A DNA stretch of 64,000 nucleotides from Bemisia tabaci (taxonomy: Eukaryota; Arthropoda; Insecta; Hemiptera; Aleyrodidae). The notes below the pieces were generated by a model, which was given only the letters and a program-made list of their open reading frames with translations, had not been told where the DNA came from and did no database searches. The stretch is taken from the NCBI RefSeq assembly GCF_918797505.1, contig NC_092796.1:56760851-56824850 (forward strand), written 5' to 3'. A program made the position numbers and the translations under genes. This document shows, piece by piece, positions 1-11,245 of the stretch. Position 1 is the first letter of the stretch. Every line of letters begins with the position of its first letter.

Positions 1-408
1 AATTTTAGTGTAATACAATTTATGGGTAGCTCCATCATAGTCACTGCTCCAATGGAAGCTACGAAAGGTCTCTGTGAGATTTCCACAATAAATCATAAAA
101 ACTCTGAAAGGAGAGACTCCCCCCCCCCCCCCCCCCGAAATTTCAAGTATAATATTTACACTCCATACTGATTTGTTGGCTCAATAAGGCATGAAATTTT
201 CAATAGCAGTTAACAGAATTACTGATGAGAGGTTTGTCTAAAAAAAAAAATAAATGCCCTCCCTCTCTCCTTCGATATCCACCATAGTTCACCATAGTGG
301 GCGCATGAAATTTAAAAATTCTCAAATTATTACCATGCCACTGCCATTTGCCAGTCCTGCATTTGTTTTATTTTGTGCTGACACGCTCCATTCATTATTT
401 TTGTTCAG
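1..408 (+). other. Intron upstream of RRM2 exon, with poly-C tract
   Basis: The sequence before the first recognisable RRM2 exon reads as an intron: a pyrimidine-rich stretch ends in a CAG acceptor at 406-408. It holds an uninterrupted run of 18 C at 119-136 and an A-rich run near 240. No other coding segment is seen; the earlier RRM2 exons lie outside the window. Confidence 0.6.
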
Positions 409-2702
409 GGTCTCCACTGTGATTTCGCGTGCCTGATGTTCAAACACATCATTCAAAAACCCAGTGAAGATAGAGTTAAGGAAATCATAATGGACGCAGT
501 GAAGATTGAACAAGAGTTTCTTACCGAGGCTTTGCCAGTTGCCATGATTGGAATGAATGGGACTCTGATGAAGCAGTATATTGAATTCGTGGCTGACCGG
601 CTTCTTGTCGAATTGGGTTGTATGAAGGTAAGCTCCGAAAAAAATTTAGACCGAATGAATTAAGATTTAAACATTCCCCCGATAGAACTGTGTCATTCAA
701 AAACTTGCCTGCTCATTGTTTCTAAGAATTGCCTTGTAGACAAATATTGTTCATCGCCTATTGTTGATAGTCTCTCTCTTACTGAAAAGACATGTTTTTA
801 GCCAAGGATCTTCTTTACATTGGAGGATGGTGACGAAATTTTATGTTTTTGTAGAAAGAAGATTAAGAGTGAAGTTTTCAAGAAAAGAGGAGACTGCATT
901 TTTCCAAAATCCATGAGTCAATTATCAGTTCAAATTGTGGGACTGATCATGAAAGGTAGCCAAAAACTAGGAATCGTATGGTGAAACGACTAAGAACAAT
1001 GTAGGAATTGCAGAAAAATTAGCAAGAAGTCAGTAAATCCATTTCCAGAAACTAATGAGATCAGCCTCAAATGTGTGGAGAGCTAATGCACCTACCCAAG
1101 GAAACTCACTGTATCGTTTTTAATCCATAGCGTACATAGAGTCGTAATGTAAATGGGAGAGCTGATGCCATGTTCTCCTTGACGAGTTCCAAGCCCGGTG
1201 TGCGGGTCACTTTTTCGATACATATTCGATCCTAAATGGCAGTGTGGAATACTGAGTAATTCCATGGCTGGGTCCCCGTGTATCCCAAAGAATCGATTAT
1301 GTATTGAAAAAGTGACCTGGCACTGCACAGGAGTCTCGAAATTCAGGACCTGGGAATGGAGATGTTGCATGCGAGGAATTTGCAATTTGACTGTTGATTC
1401 TAACGTGAAAGTTCGCGAGAAACACAATGGTGCCACTGGTTTTCTCTGAAATCACCTCCCAAGCTCAAAAAAAGCTCTCAAGTTGAGGCCAAAATGGAGG
1501 GGATATCCCACCCTACCTTGAGAGTCCACCTCTACATCAAGACTAACTCTCCATGCAAAGATAGGGAGCAAATACATAGACAGGGCTGCCACTTCATTTG
1601 GGGACTCTAAAACTGAAAACACAGCATCACTGCTAATGTATTTGCTCCCTATCTTTGCAAGGAGAGTTTGTCTTGATGTAGAGGTGGACTCTCCGGGTAG
1701 AATGGGATATCCCCTCCATTTTGGCCTCAACTTGAAAGCTTATTTTGGGCTTGGGAGTTGATTTCAGAGAAAACCAGTGAGACCATCGTGTTCCTCACGA
1801 ACTTTTACATATGAATCAACAGTCAAATCGCAAATTCCTGACACACGCAACATCTCCATTGCTTGAAAGTGGCGCCAGCCCTCCCACTTACATTACGACT
1901 CTATGTTTTAATCACACCATCAGTAAAATAAATTTTTATTAGCCATTATGCCGAAAATGAAAGTGATAGGTAGTTACTGTTGGCCACACTCTCAATTGCT
2001 TTTACCAAGACTGGTTCATCAGCACATGTCATTTTTATCACTATCAGCCGACAGTGCGCAACGCTGATTGATTGTTATAGCTCTTGGAAGACCCTTGAAG
2101 AAAAGCAAGGACAATCATTGATGACATAATTGAATTGGACAACCGTCTTCCATTCATTATCCTAAATTGATATGTATTGAAAAACAGCAGTTTTCTTAAA
2201 CTTCTCCACTGAGCCTAAGACATCACTCAGTATCAGTCAGTGATAAAATCGTGGAATAGAAACTATTACTTTGGCTAGCAACCCTAAAATTGTTTTTGGT
2301 GAAAAAATTGATTTTTCAAAAAATTGGTTCTTCATAATGCAGGTCAATACTTGAGATTGAGTGATCATGAAATTTTCCAAAACTTTTTGAAATAATCAAG
2401 GGGCCATGAACCGTCTAGACATAATGAGAACTCTGCTAAGTTTGAACTTCAGGAAACGAATTCTTGTGATTCAAATTTGACAGTTCCTTATTGAATTTTG
2501 GGCTGGCTAAATTGCGCTAATTTTTTCCTCTCTTAATCTTCCTTTCTAGGTGTATTTCAAAGAGAATCCTTTTGACTTCATGGAACAGATCTCTCTGGAA
2601 GGCAAAACAAACTTCTTCGAGAAAAAAGTTGGAGAATATCAGAAAAGTGGTGTCATGTCAAACAAAGATGCGCATGTCTTCTCTTTGGATGCTGATTTTT
2701 AA
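409..2702 (+). CDS. RRM2: Ribonucleoside-diphosphate reductase small subunit (R2), C-terminal two exons
   Basis: This is the C-terminal part of the class I ribonucleotide reductase small subunit, which houses the di-iron/tyrosyl-radical cofactor and works with the large subunit in the cytosol to make dNTPs. Two exons are visible: 409-627 (phase 0, CAG acceptor, AAG|GTAAGC donor) and 2550-2702 (TAG acceptor, TAA stop). The first starts [13 protein letters not shown]; its His aligns with the last iron-ligand His of R2, whose partner Glu would sit just upstream. It continues through [10 protein letters not shown] and [19 protein letters not shown]. The second gives [20 protein letters not shown], then GEYQ, where the Tyr is 20 residues from the end as for the radical-transfer Tyr of mammalian R2. 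The protein ends FSLDADF, the tail that docks in the large subunit. The gene is intact as far as seen; the N-terminal two thirds are outside the window. Confidence 0.96.
628..2549 (+). other. Last intron of RRM2, carrying a fold-back element
   Basis: This 1.9-kb intron has a GTAAGC donor and TTTCTAG acceptor. Its middle is occupied by the hAT-like fold-back element at 1126-1905. The rest is AT-rich sequence in which I see no exon or other repeat. Confidence 0.75.
1126..1905. mobile_element. Fold-back hAT-like non-autonomous element with 8-bp TSD
   Basis: The direct repeat TTTTAATC lies at 1118-1125 and 1906-1913, immediately outside inverted ends that both begin CATAG. The arms are long and related almost throughout: the region around 1452-1590 matches the reverse complement of about 1620-1760, and CATAGAGTCGTAATGTAA ends both arms. 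The left arm has about 170 bp (roughly 1180-1350) missing from the right arm, itself bounded by a smaller inverted repeat around GTCACTTTTTC and GAAAAAGTGAC. An 8-bp duplication is typical of hAT elements. There is no transposase, so it is non-autonomous. It sits inside an RRM2 intron. Confidence 0.75.
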
Positions 2703-3180
2703 TCTATTAATAACTCTCACTGATGGTCGATTTTCAACGATGACTCAAGAACTGTACATTAGAATCCATTATCTTTAGAATACACCAATTATTTAAACAG
2801 TGCTTTGGAGAAAAAACTTTTCAGTATTCAAAAGTAAGTTAACATGCTTTGTTCTGAGTCTTACTTTCACTGATCCATGTTCGTACAGTGTACCTCAATC
2901 ATAGTCCTGTTCAAATTTTTTTGGTCAAGTTTTACTATAGTAATTAATAATTTTAGTCCTGTTAAAAGACAAACAAGTAAAACCCTCACTTCAAAAATAG
3001 TTATTCTTTACTTTCAGACCTTAATTGACTTTCTATGAGTGTTAATATACTCCATATGGGAGCAGGTCCTCTGTGTGAAGCTTACTCGCCTATTTTAAGT
3101 ACTTAACTTTTAAATTCTGCCCAAACGATGGTTTAAAAAATTACTTATTAAAATAGTGAATGTGAATGAGGGAGGGGTAG

Positions 3181-3413
3181 AGGGTTGCCACAGGTAAGGA
3201 ATACCTGGAATGGTCAAAGAATTTTTAAAAGGCTGGGAAAACCGGGAAATGTCAAGGGAAAATTGTCAGGTCATCTTTACGTGCTTCCTAGAATAGGTCT
3301 GACGTTTTGAGCAACAAATTTTGCCTGAAAAACTGTTTCAGAGTATGTCTTTTCAACCATTGGGCATAACTTACGGTGTCAGGGATATTCATTTTTTAAA
3401 TTTTGTGGCAACC
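3181..3413. mobile_element. Short inverted-repeat element (MITE-like)
   Basis: The ends AGGGTTGCCACA (left) and TGTGGCAACCT (right) are inverted copies around about 230 bp. Inside is a phrase of the type CTGGGAAAACCGGGAAATG; similar wording (bleak runs of TTTTCC and CCGGAAA type) recurs near 59600-59800. No target duplication is clear. It is called MITE-like from its structure only. Confidence 0.5.
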
Positions 3414-4560
3414 TCAACTTGTGAGAAATTAATAGTCACCCTTTTTAACCTTTTCCCTGTAGTGTAAATCTGAAATATTTTATCACATTGACCCTTTCAA
3501 CGGCCTGCAAGCCTTAAAAGGTAAAAAAGAGTAAATTCAATTAATATAGTTAACACAGGGATTCCTCAGATCATCTGGAATTTTTGCATGTGTGAAGGTG
3601 TATCTGTATGCATGTTAACTTACAACTACACATATTTTTATCATCTTGAGTTTTCCTTTTTGTAAAGTGTGTTTTTTTCATCTTGTATGCAGTCATCTGA
3701 TATGTAGTGTGCGTTTTTAAAATTTGCTTCTTTTTATAATTTTATGTAAATTAATCGACCGGACTCGCCCGTTTCAATCTATTCTTGGTTGATCAGTGAA
3801 ACAGCTGTATCAACTTGATCTCAACTAGTACATCAATCAATATCTGCAAAATTTTTGACGAACTCTATAGTCTGTATAATAGAAAAATTCCATTGTTTCA
3901 TTCATGTAAATTTAAATTATTTTTGTATAAATGCCAAGTTATTTGGATAAAATTAATGTTGTAAATCCATAATCTATTTGATTAATTATTTTATAACATT
4001 TTACTTCGAATTTTGAAACGAATGGTACTAGCAAATTTTGAATATAAACTTTTATTGTCTTTCACTATGCTTTTGATTAATTTATTTTTCCAATCGGATA
4101 TTTCTTATGTTATTCATCGGGTGCAATTACAACTATTGCAATTGCACCATTATTTAAAACAGCAGTGATGAGTAAAACAAGTGGTCATTCCCGATCTACT
4201 TTTGAAAAGAAGTTCTTCTAGAAGCTACCATTTCCAGAACTGACAATTTGATGCCCATTATTGTTGCTTGTATTAAAAGGACATAATGCTGAATTACCAA
4301 TTTTGATCAAGGCAAGGGATCAAGCAATTAAGTTTATTCTTTTGAAGGAGTATCTCAGGGGCTTAAAAAATTGTCTGGCATTTGTTCTGAACACAAGAGA
4401 ATTTAGGTGGGGTATATGTATGTGCATGTCAAAATTCTTAACTAGTTCGGATAAGAATTACAAAATCACTGTGCATTTTTCCATATTAAAATTTTCCCTG
4501 GTGCTGAGAACTTCCTCACTGGGATTTTTCGATATATACTATTTAGGAAGGTTTTCATAT

Positions 4561-4823
4561 TTGGATTGCACATTGCAAAAAGGGACCAAGAGCATTCTAG
4601 TGTTGCTAGGATTGTGCAACTCACATTCCTTAAAGCGAAACTACTGAAATCACGCAAAAAATTAAATTTACTAATGTAATTTTCCTCTTGAATTTATAGT
4701 TTTTTCGGAGCAAAAATATAATTTGTTTCGATGATCCGGTTGTTTTTGCAAAGTAAAGAAAGTTGCACAATCTTAGCGTCATTGGAATGCTCTCAGTTCC
4801 TTTTTGCAAAATGCAATCCGTTT
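4561..4823. repeat. Imperfect inverted repeat
   Basis: The left arm at about 4561-4620 starts GGATTGCACATTGCAAAAAG. It is matched in reverse by about 4763-4823, which ends TTTTGCAAAATGCAATCC; both arms also share a GAGCATTC-type stretch and a GTTGCACAATC boundary. It is probably a small fold-back transposon remnant. Target duplications are not evident. Confidence 0.55.
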
Positions 4824-5935
4824 ATAATTCTTATTGAAAGCAATTAATTGACACTAGCTTGTGGAATTAACTAAAATCAGAAACAATCACATCAACCCTG
4901 AGAAACTAACTTTTTAAGTTGAGAAAATCATCTGTCAGTTTCACTAGACCTCCTAATACTCTTAATGCTCTTTATTTGTAAAACTAAAAAAAATATTAGA
5001 ATACTGAGAATCATATCTGTCTTAAAGAACAACTGAATGTTAATTTCAATACATGGTTTGACTTTACACTTGGGTTTCTTGCTTGAAAAACAGTCAATAG
5101 GCCTCTCATTCGAAATGAAATAATTTTTGCTCAAAACTTCTCGGTTTTTCTCCTTTGAAAGTAGACTTCTTGGGTCATAATATTTGGAAGAGAAGGAATA
5201 GTCCAAGTTAAAGAATTTTTTTTTATCTATTGAGAGATGAAACTTCCTCATTTAAAATTAATACAAACAATAGACGTTATTTTCTGATACACTCTTAATT
5301 TTAACACTCGATCTTATCAAAATGAGATTGAAAAGTAAAAATAGAATTTTTAATTATGGGTGGCAGTTTTTCGTGTTATAAGTCTCATCTCAGAAGGAAT
5401 ACAGCCTTGGAGCCAAATTTTAGGAAGAAAAAAACCAAACACACCAATAGTTCTTACGACAATCTTTGCAGTAATAAGTTTCTTGTTCTGGCAATAACTA
5501 ATCTCCTAGATCAGTAGAACACACTATCCCTAACTGAAAATAAAAATTCTAACTTTTCGAATTTTTAGAGGAAAAGAAAAGATCATCTTAAGCAAATCCT
5601 ACCTGTTGGCTGAGGTTTTGCTTTCGTGCAATAATATTATTTCAGATAAAAGTCGTTTTGAACAATTAGAATGAAAGACGCTGAGATGGTTTTACCATCG
5701 ATTTTAAAGAAGTCGATGGTTTTGAAAAATATTTCTATTAAAAAAACCCTAATATGAAAGAAAATAATTTTACAAGAGCCTTATCTTCGTTGAGCAGATT
5801 AGTCTAAATAGCTAGCTCAAGTTAGTTTTTGAGGTTATGGTTTCAAAAAACAAAGTTTACGGCAAAGAGAAAAACGACATCAAGAAAAAGTAACAAACAT
5901 ACAAAATTAGAAATAGATACAAATATAAAAAGATA

Positions 5936-8900
5936 CTACAGAGAGACAGTTCCAAGAATGGTGTCACGAATCGAGTCAACATATTGCGCAGGAACCCAGT
6001 AGATCCAGTAACGCGAGGCTTCAGTCGGACCCAGCTGAACTGCCATTATATGATATTCCTCATGACCTTCGATGGGCTCGCTAATAACATTCTTGATGGA
6101 GCTCATACCCAGTTTGTCCGTCCTTTCCTTAGTGCCAATCCAGACTTGGTCTACTTCCAGTTTGAACGTTAACCTCACTTTACCACCACTTTTATTCAGC
6201 ATTCCGGAGATAGGATATGGAGGTAAAGGCTCCTAATACAGCCAAAACATAACAAATTATAGCAAATAAAAAGTGAAGAGGTAGGAAGTGTAAAGGAGCT
6301 GTTAAACTAACTGTGATTAAGAAACTTGGAGTTATGAATTGCACTGCATCAGAGAATGGGCACAATATCAACCTTCAAGAACCTGACATTTCTCCTGTTT
6401 ACACACATAAATACAGGTCAATAGCCGAAGTGCGAATCCACGTATCTCAATCACGTGTTTCACGATTTCAACTCCTATTTTATTTTTACAAAGGGCAGAA
6501 AGACAACTTTAAAGCTTAAAATTAATACAGAATACACTGCTAAAAGGGAAGACAAGTCAAGGAAATTTTCAAGAAATTACATTGTGGTCTTCCAAAGAAA
6601 AAAAAAGTAAGACAGAAAGTCTGCAATGTTGCAACCGGAGATATGTGGTTTTGAACTTTGATCATTGAAATGTACCTAATGTATTCATAATTTTCCTCAT
6701 CTTGCTTCACAGCCCTTATTTTTAAAAGATACTTATCATGATGATGAAAAAATTAAACAATAGCAGAAGCTTGATAGGGTTTGCAAGAGTACTTGAAAAA
6801 AAAGGGAACATTTTATTTGGTTACCTCCAACTCCAAGTGTCTCTAATTTAACCGTTAATTGGTGCTTTGAAGGCCTCTGCAGATAACATAAGAAGCCTTT
6901 GAGTCTTTCCATAGGTCTCCAAAATTGGTCACGAATTTTCTCATTTTTAATTGAATGCATTGTAAGCTTTTAGAGCTAAGGTCCATGCCAAATAGGTTTA
7001 CGCACTTCCAGACTGTGACAGAAGATCTGTCATCTTGATTCTTTCATTTACTTCCAATGCTAAACTGACCTCAGATGATCTTCTGTCACAGTCTATAAGT
7101 GCTTAAACTTGTTTATCCACTCTACTTTCATTTCGTAGGAGGGAATGACAGCAACTTCAGGTATGTTACGAGATTTCATTCACTGCAGTTTTTTTTTTTT
7201 TTTAAAATACTGACAAAAAGAGGGGTTGGGAAATGTGTGAAAAATAAAAGCTTACTTACTTTAATGTTTAAAATTCCAGGCATAGCATCATCAGGGACTC
7301 CTTTATCCAGGACTTTCCGGTGAATCTTTTGTCTACAAAAGGGTTCACTAGTTGAGACTGAGGTGGACTTTTCCTCTGCAGTATCCTGATAAAAGAAAAT
7401 GTAACCACTGATTCATGAAACGTGCTTTAGTGATGTCACGGAAACAGTTGAGAAAACTGAAGTGTTACATGATGTGAAGAGACTAAAACTCTCCTCCTCG
7501 CTAAGGTCATAGGATTGCTGGATGATGCCCTCTCACTGATTCTGCCCCATGCCAGCTAGTTTTTGTAGCATTGACTACTTACATGGTGAGTTTTTGCACA
7601 TCATAGTAGTAATGACTTTCCTACACCCGTCCTGAGGCAGGCCTCTCTCACCAAGGGAGAATTGATGTTGGTAGTACTACTATTGGATAACCATGTCCCT
7701 CCCCTAACCTGTCACCTAAGGGATGAGACAAGGCATTAGAGTGGCATGGCAACCCATACTCTTGATGACTGATAATGATTGAGTCCTCGAATATCAGTCG
7801 CCTCTAGGGACATCAGCGCTGGCAGCAAACTGCCTTAACCACTACACCACTGAAGCTGACAATAGATAAGGAAATATAACAAATAGTGAAGGATGAAAAG
7901 GACATTCACCTGATTACTAGGGGTTGAGACAGCCAATACATCTGTGAGTTTGGACCCAACAACCATAACCTTTGCATCCTTTGTTACTCCGATATCCTTC
8001 AAACTTTGGTCGTCTTTGGCGAGGCCTTTGAACATGATTTTTTGTAGATGCTGTGGTACTCCTGAAATTGAAAAGTTAAATAAATTCACAAGTGTATAAG
8101 TAGAAGGTGTGTGTGTGTACTGATTTAGGAGCTTTCAATTGTAGAACTTAGAACTTTGATAACAAAGAAATAAGGCATTGTAAATTTCCTCTTGCATTTA
8201 ATTATCTTGATGATGGAGAACCGTTTATAATAATTTTACAGTAATTACTTAATTTTGAATAATGTAGTTGTGCAGTGATTGCAGTAATCGCCTTTTTTCT
8301 CAAGGGTACTGATTTGCATAAGCAAGAGGCCTGTAACACCCAAACTGATAATTGAGTAAGTCCTCTTAGTGTCACCTTTGACACTTTTCACAAAACTCGT
8401 GACAAAATCTGCCTTCGTCCACTACTCATCATCTCCCATCCTACATGGTGAATGGGATATACAACAGTGGCTATATTAACGGCGTAAGTCCGCAATCACA
8501 TATCTCGTTTGCGGTGACTGGCAATCTCCACCTCTATGTTATTTTATTAAAGGAGAACGAATTGACATCATTCCTTGAGGTTTTTGCATAACTTTTTTTG
8601 CACAGAGAAAAAATATTACAGCAGATTTAAAGAATTACTATTGAGTAGTTTTCCGTTTAAAACAGAAAGTATGACAGGAGGCCTGCAATGTCGCAAACAG
8701 AGTGATTTGATTGCCGACTTACACTGTCGATATGGAATATCTGGGCATGAGAACGATAAGAAAATGATATAATTACCTAAGATATTTTGTAGGTGCTTTT
8801 TCAGATCACTAACTGTTTTCTCTAGGAAGAAATTGACTTCGTGTTTGTTTTTGTTGTGCACAACAAAGAACTCAACTGGAGTTAGATTGGCCTCATCCGG

Positions 8901-10807
8901 TTGGCTCAAGAGCGGATCACAGATATTTTCAGCATTTTCTGAGATGATTTTCTCCGTACTGGATTCTAAGCGAGGACAATTAGCCTCTGCAGTTCCATTT
9001 TCTTTGACATCTCCACGGTCACCCTCCACTAAAAATAGAAAATTATAAGATACTTATCAACGGTGTAGTGGTGACAATATCAAAAAATGTTTTATCATTC
9101 CAAATTTTGCAAAAACCAAGAGTATTAATGGACATATGTTGATTGATCCATCCTTCGAACGTTCAGTTTCACATAGTGAGTGACTTACAGTTGATCACAT
9201 GACAAGAAAACTCGAGCATGCTTGCATAACTTTAAAAGTTATAACATCAACACTGTCCATATTCATTCAATGGACATTCTGATCAATCGGATTCCAACTG
9301 ATTACTTTCGAGTGCCTTTTTTGGAGACTATTTGTTCATCATGAAGTATTTCTCAAGATTTTTTGAAATTATGCTGTCCCCCTCTCCAAAACAAAAATTA
9401 CTTATCTACTATCTTCATTTTTTGCTCGCCTGAGATTTAACTGAAATGACACCCCTGATCATAGCTGTTCTTACAGAGCATGTACTTACTTCAAGACTGT
9501 AATATGATTTAAAATTTTTCATTCCTAACCGTACTTTATGTCCTTGCTTCGGAGATGAGCCACCAAAACATACCGACCCAGTGACTCAGTCAAAAATACT
9601 TGCATCAATTTTACAGACCAAATGAGACAGATCAAGATCTATTTGGTTTATCTCAACACTGTTACACTTGAAAGAAATCTGAATTAGAGCACTCCAGAGC
9701 TAGATTGCAATATGGTCTGCTCAGTTTCATACTGAATCATCAGTTTATCAAAAATCTGAGAAAGATGCCACTGGATCAATCTATTATTCCGGTATAACTA
9801 GAGGGCAACCTGAACTAACTCTGAAGAGACGACCATTAAATTTTGGTTGGGCAATTCGCCTCCAAGGAGGTGTTACAAGGGAGATCCAGGGGCACCTCCT
9901 TTGAATCCAGGTTATCGTAATATCAGGATTTCTTTTGTTAACTATTAAGTGGTCATGATTGATTTCACCAACCACAAAGTGTACTCTAAGGCTGATATGT
10001 TTTTATGGATGGTTTTTTTGGCACCAGTTTGTGAGGAGAGGCCAGTCCATTAGCAGACAACTTAACCTATCTTTACAGCCACTACACATCTGATACTTAA
10101 AATTTCATCTCCAGCGACTATTGTCATATTTACAAGGGCAGATGGATTGTCTACTTAGAGAATTTGTTCAGCTAATTCTTTTCTCTTCCCGGTTTAATAA
10201 GGCAACTGCTTTTACAATAGCTGATGATAGATTCCTCTGAGAAATTTTCTGATTCGCCAAATGATCTCGCAGTGATTCAATGCAAACCTTACTGGGGAGA
10301 ACAAAATAATTCCTTCTACTACGGACAAGTGCTTTGGGCAAACCATGACGATTATCTTACAAAATAGATTCAAACTTTAAAACAGCAGAAGCGATACCTA
10401 CTTCCTTTGTTTTGGACTTCCTACAAAACCAAGACTCTTTTAATAGTAGATTGCATGTCCACAATGTGCAAAGATGTTTTTAGAAAAACTGTTTAGTATT
10501 TCATAAAATACACCTTGGCATTAGTTGGCTTGTGCGTAAGAAAAAAAATAATAAAAATAAAATAAAATGGAAAGAAGAGGAAAAGGAAAGAGCTACTATA
10601 ATGCTTTAATAAAACCAGTTCAAACACAGCGAGGAAATGGGCAAACTATGTTCAAAATGGGACAGAGGGTAAACGAAATTGGCTAAAAAAAATGTCAGTT
10701 CATTATAAAGGACAAAGAGAATTGAGGAATCCAAATATCAATATTTAAAGTAAAACCTGAAAATTGAACAAAGATAATCCAAGAGAAAACTTACTGGGGC
10801 AATCCAT
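5936..10807 (-). CDS. UBFD1: Ubiquitin domain-containing protein UBFD1
   Basis: Five coding exons on the minus strand join with consistent phases: 10807-10795, 9028-8777, 8061-7910, 7385-7260 and 6232-5936 (840 nt, 279 aa; human UBFD1 is about 309). The start is ATG GAT TGC CCC A|GTAAGT; the split codon is completed as a second Met (MDCP-MEGD). An acidic N-terminal stretch is followed by a ubiquitin-like fold from about residue 58 (TPVEFFVVHNKNKHEVNF) to about 132 (AKVMVVGSKLTDVLAV). Next comes the family signature CRQKIHRKVLDKG. The C-terminal UBFD1 domain runs from ISGMLNKSGGKVRLTFKLE through WIGTKERTDKLGM, SIKNVISEPIEGHEEYH and QLGPTEASRYWIYWVPAQYV. The family has a ubiquitin-like domain and has been linked to NF-kB signalling in human cells. 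It is divergent from Arl5 across a shared promoter. The four residues before the last exon (LNIK) differ from human but keep the frame. Confidence 0.93.
6233..7259 (-). other. UBFD1 intron 4, with a MITE
   Basis: The last UBFD1 intron (donor GTAAGT at 7259-7254) holds one 138-bp MITE at 6983-7120. A fragment at about 6550-6665 resembles the shared-core MITE group, with a GACAGAAAGTCTGCAATG motif and an end reading GGTTTTGAACTTTGATCATTG. No additional exon is needed for a complete UBFD1 reading frame. Confidence 0.6.
6983..7120. mobile_element. MITE, copy 1 of a two-copy family
   Basis: A short hairpin-forming element. The left end reads CCATGCCAAATAGGTTTACG, then CACTTCCAGACTGTGACAGA. The right end is its imperfect inverse, CTGTCACAGTCTATAAGTGC. 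A second copy with the same layout lies at 21597-21733. Target duplication is not clear. Confidence 0.65.
7510..7858 (-). mobile_element. tRNA-derived SINE (minus strand)
   Basis: Read on the minus strand from 7858, the sequence starts like a tRNA gene: GTGTAGTGGTTAAGGCAGTT resembles a pol III A box, and ATTCGAGGACT some 40 nt further on resembles a degenerate B box (GGTTCGAATCC). A non-tRNA body of some 250 bp follows. This layout fits a SINE inside UBFD1 intron 3. The exact 3' end and target duplication were not resolved. Confidence 0.5.
8479..8730. mobile_element. Shared-core MITE, family 1, copy A
   Basis: This element is flanked by TA (8477-8478 and 8731-8732). Its ends are ACGGCGTAAGTCCGCAATCA on the left and the reverse of CGACAGTGTAAGTCGGCAAT on the right. 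Its interior (GGAGAACGAATTGACATCAT ... GTATGACAGGAGGCCTGCAA) is shared with copies at 24592, 26039 and 42422. It lies in UBFD1 intron 2. Confidence 0.7.
9029..10794 (-). other. UBFD1 intron 1
   Basis: First intron of UBFD1, 1.77 kb, donor GTAAGT at 10794-10789 and acceptor TTTTTAG at 9029. It includes a small inverted repeat around GGAGGTGTTACAAGG (about 9866-9900) and A-rich stretches near 10540-10580. The open frame at 9784-9975 (-) does not resemble a known protein. Nothing else is supported. Confidence 0.6.
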
Positions 10808-11235
10808 GATGTAAAATAATGAGCTGACAGGTACGATTATAGAAGGAGAAGTAAAAATTTGCACTATCTACCAAAAATTACAAGAACTGTAAATTTTCTG
10901 AGTCATTTCTGCACACTCTCGAAAATCTCCAATCATAGTAAACATAACCTAGAAAAATCGCAAGAAATGAAACTGGAGAGAACAGAATGAAACCAAAGGT
11001 AGTAATCGTTTTCAAAGAGCAGCCATCTTATTACGTCATTTGAGCAAAAAAAAAAAAAAAAAAAAAGATTTGTGACGTCATCCAAAGCAAATGATAAGCG
11101 CAAGTTGAGGAAGGGAATGGCTTAAAAATAGTATTAGCACAGCTGCACAGCTCTATCTTCAACGAAGTCTTCCTCTCTCTTTACCCCCTCTGCCCTCAGT
11201 CTCCATAATCTACGTCTCCAGAGAACGTCAACAAC
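10808..11235. promoter_or_regulatory. Bidirectional promoter between UBFD1 and Arl5
   Basis: About 430 bp separate the UBFD1 start codon (10807, minus) from the putative Arl5 5' exon (ATG at 11236, plus). The interval holds a half CRE-like site TTACGTCA (11031-11038), a fully palindromic CRE TGACGTCA (11073-11080) and a YY1-like AGCCATCTTA (11021-11030). A 21-nt A run at 11046-11066 separates the two CRE motifs. A pyrimidine-rich tract (about 11150-11215) precedes the Arl5 exon. Paired CRE and YY1 motifs are known from short divergent promoters of housekeeping genes. Actual start sites are inferred. Confidence 0.55.
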
Positions 11236-11245
11236 ATGGCGTCAA
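11236..11245 (+). other. Putative end of Arl5 5' UTR exon, with upstream ATG
   Basis: ATGGCGTCAA is followed by a GTAAGG donor. Spliced to the acceptor at 13346-13348 (TTTTACAG), it gives the mini-frame ATG GCG TCA AAT TCC GGA TGA, a 6-codon upstream ORF that stops 33 nt before the Arl5 start. The exon's 5' end is not defined. It is inferred from the promoter position and splice signals; transcript evidence is lacking. Confidence 0.4.

Larger units (their letters stand above)
2703..5935. other. RRM2 3' UTR and intergenic region
   Basis: After the RRM2 stop the sequence is AT-rich and non-coding up to the 3' end of UBFD1, which is on the opposite strand. No canonical AATAAA stands out soon after the stop; an AATATA variant lies near 4041. 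Two inverted-repeat elements occur here (3181-3413 and 4561-4823). Open frames at 4261-4647 (+) and 4928-5251 (-) show no recognisable protein and are treated as chance. Confidence 0.55.

Noticed and set aside
4261..4647. 128-codon plus-strand frame in the RRM2/UBFD1 interval
   Set aside because: It overlaps one arm of an inverted repeat, has no recognisable motif and no splice context.
6736..6960. An additional UBFD1 exon in intron 4
   Set aside because: The frame has no matching splice sites in phase, and the flanking exons already give the conserved protein.
9784..9975. 63-codon minus-strand frame in UBFD1 intron 1
   Set aside because: No domain recognised and UBFD1 is complete without it; possibly an old repeat fragment but not supportable.
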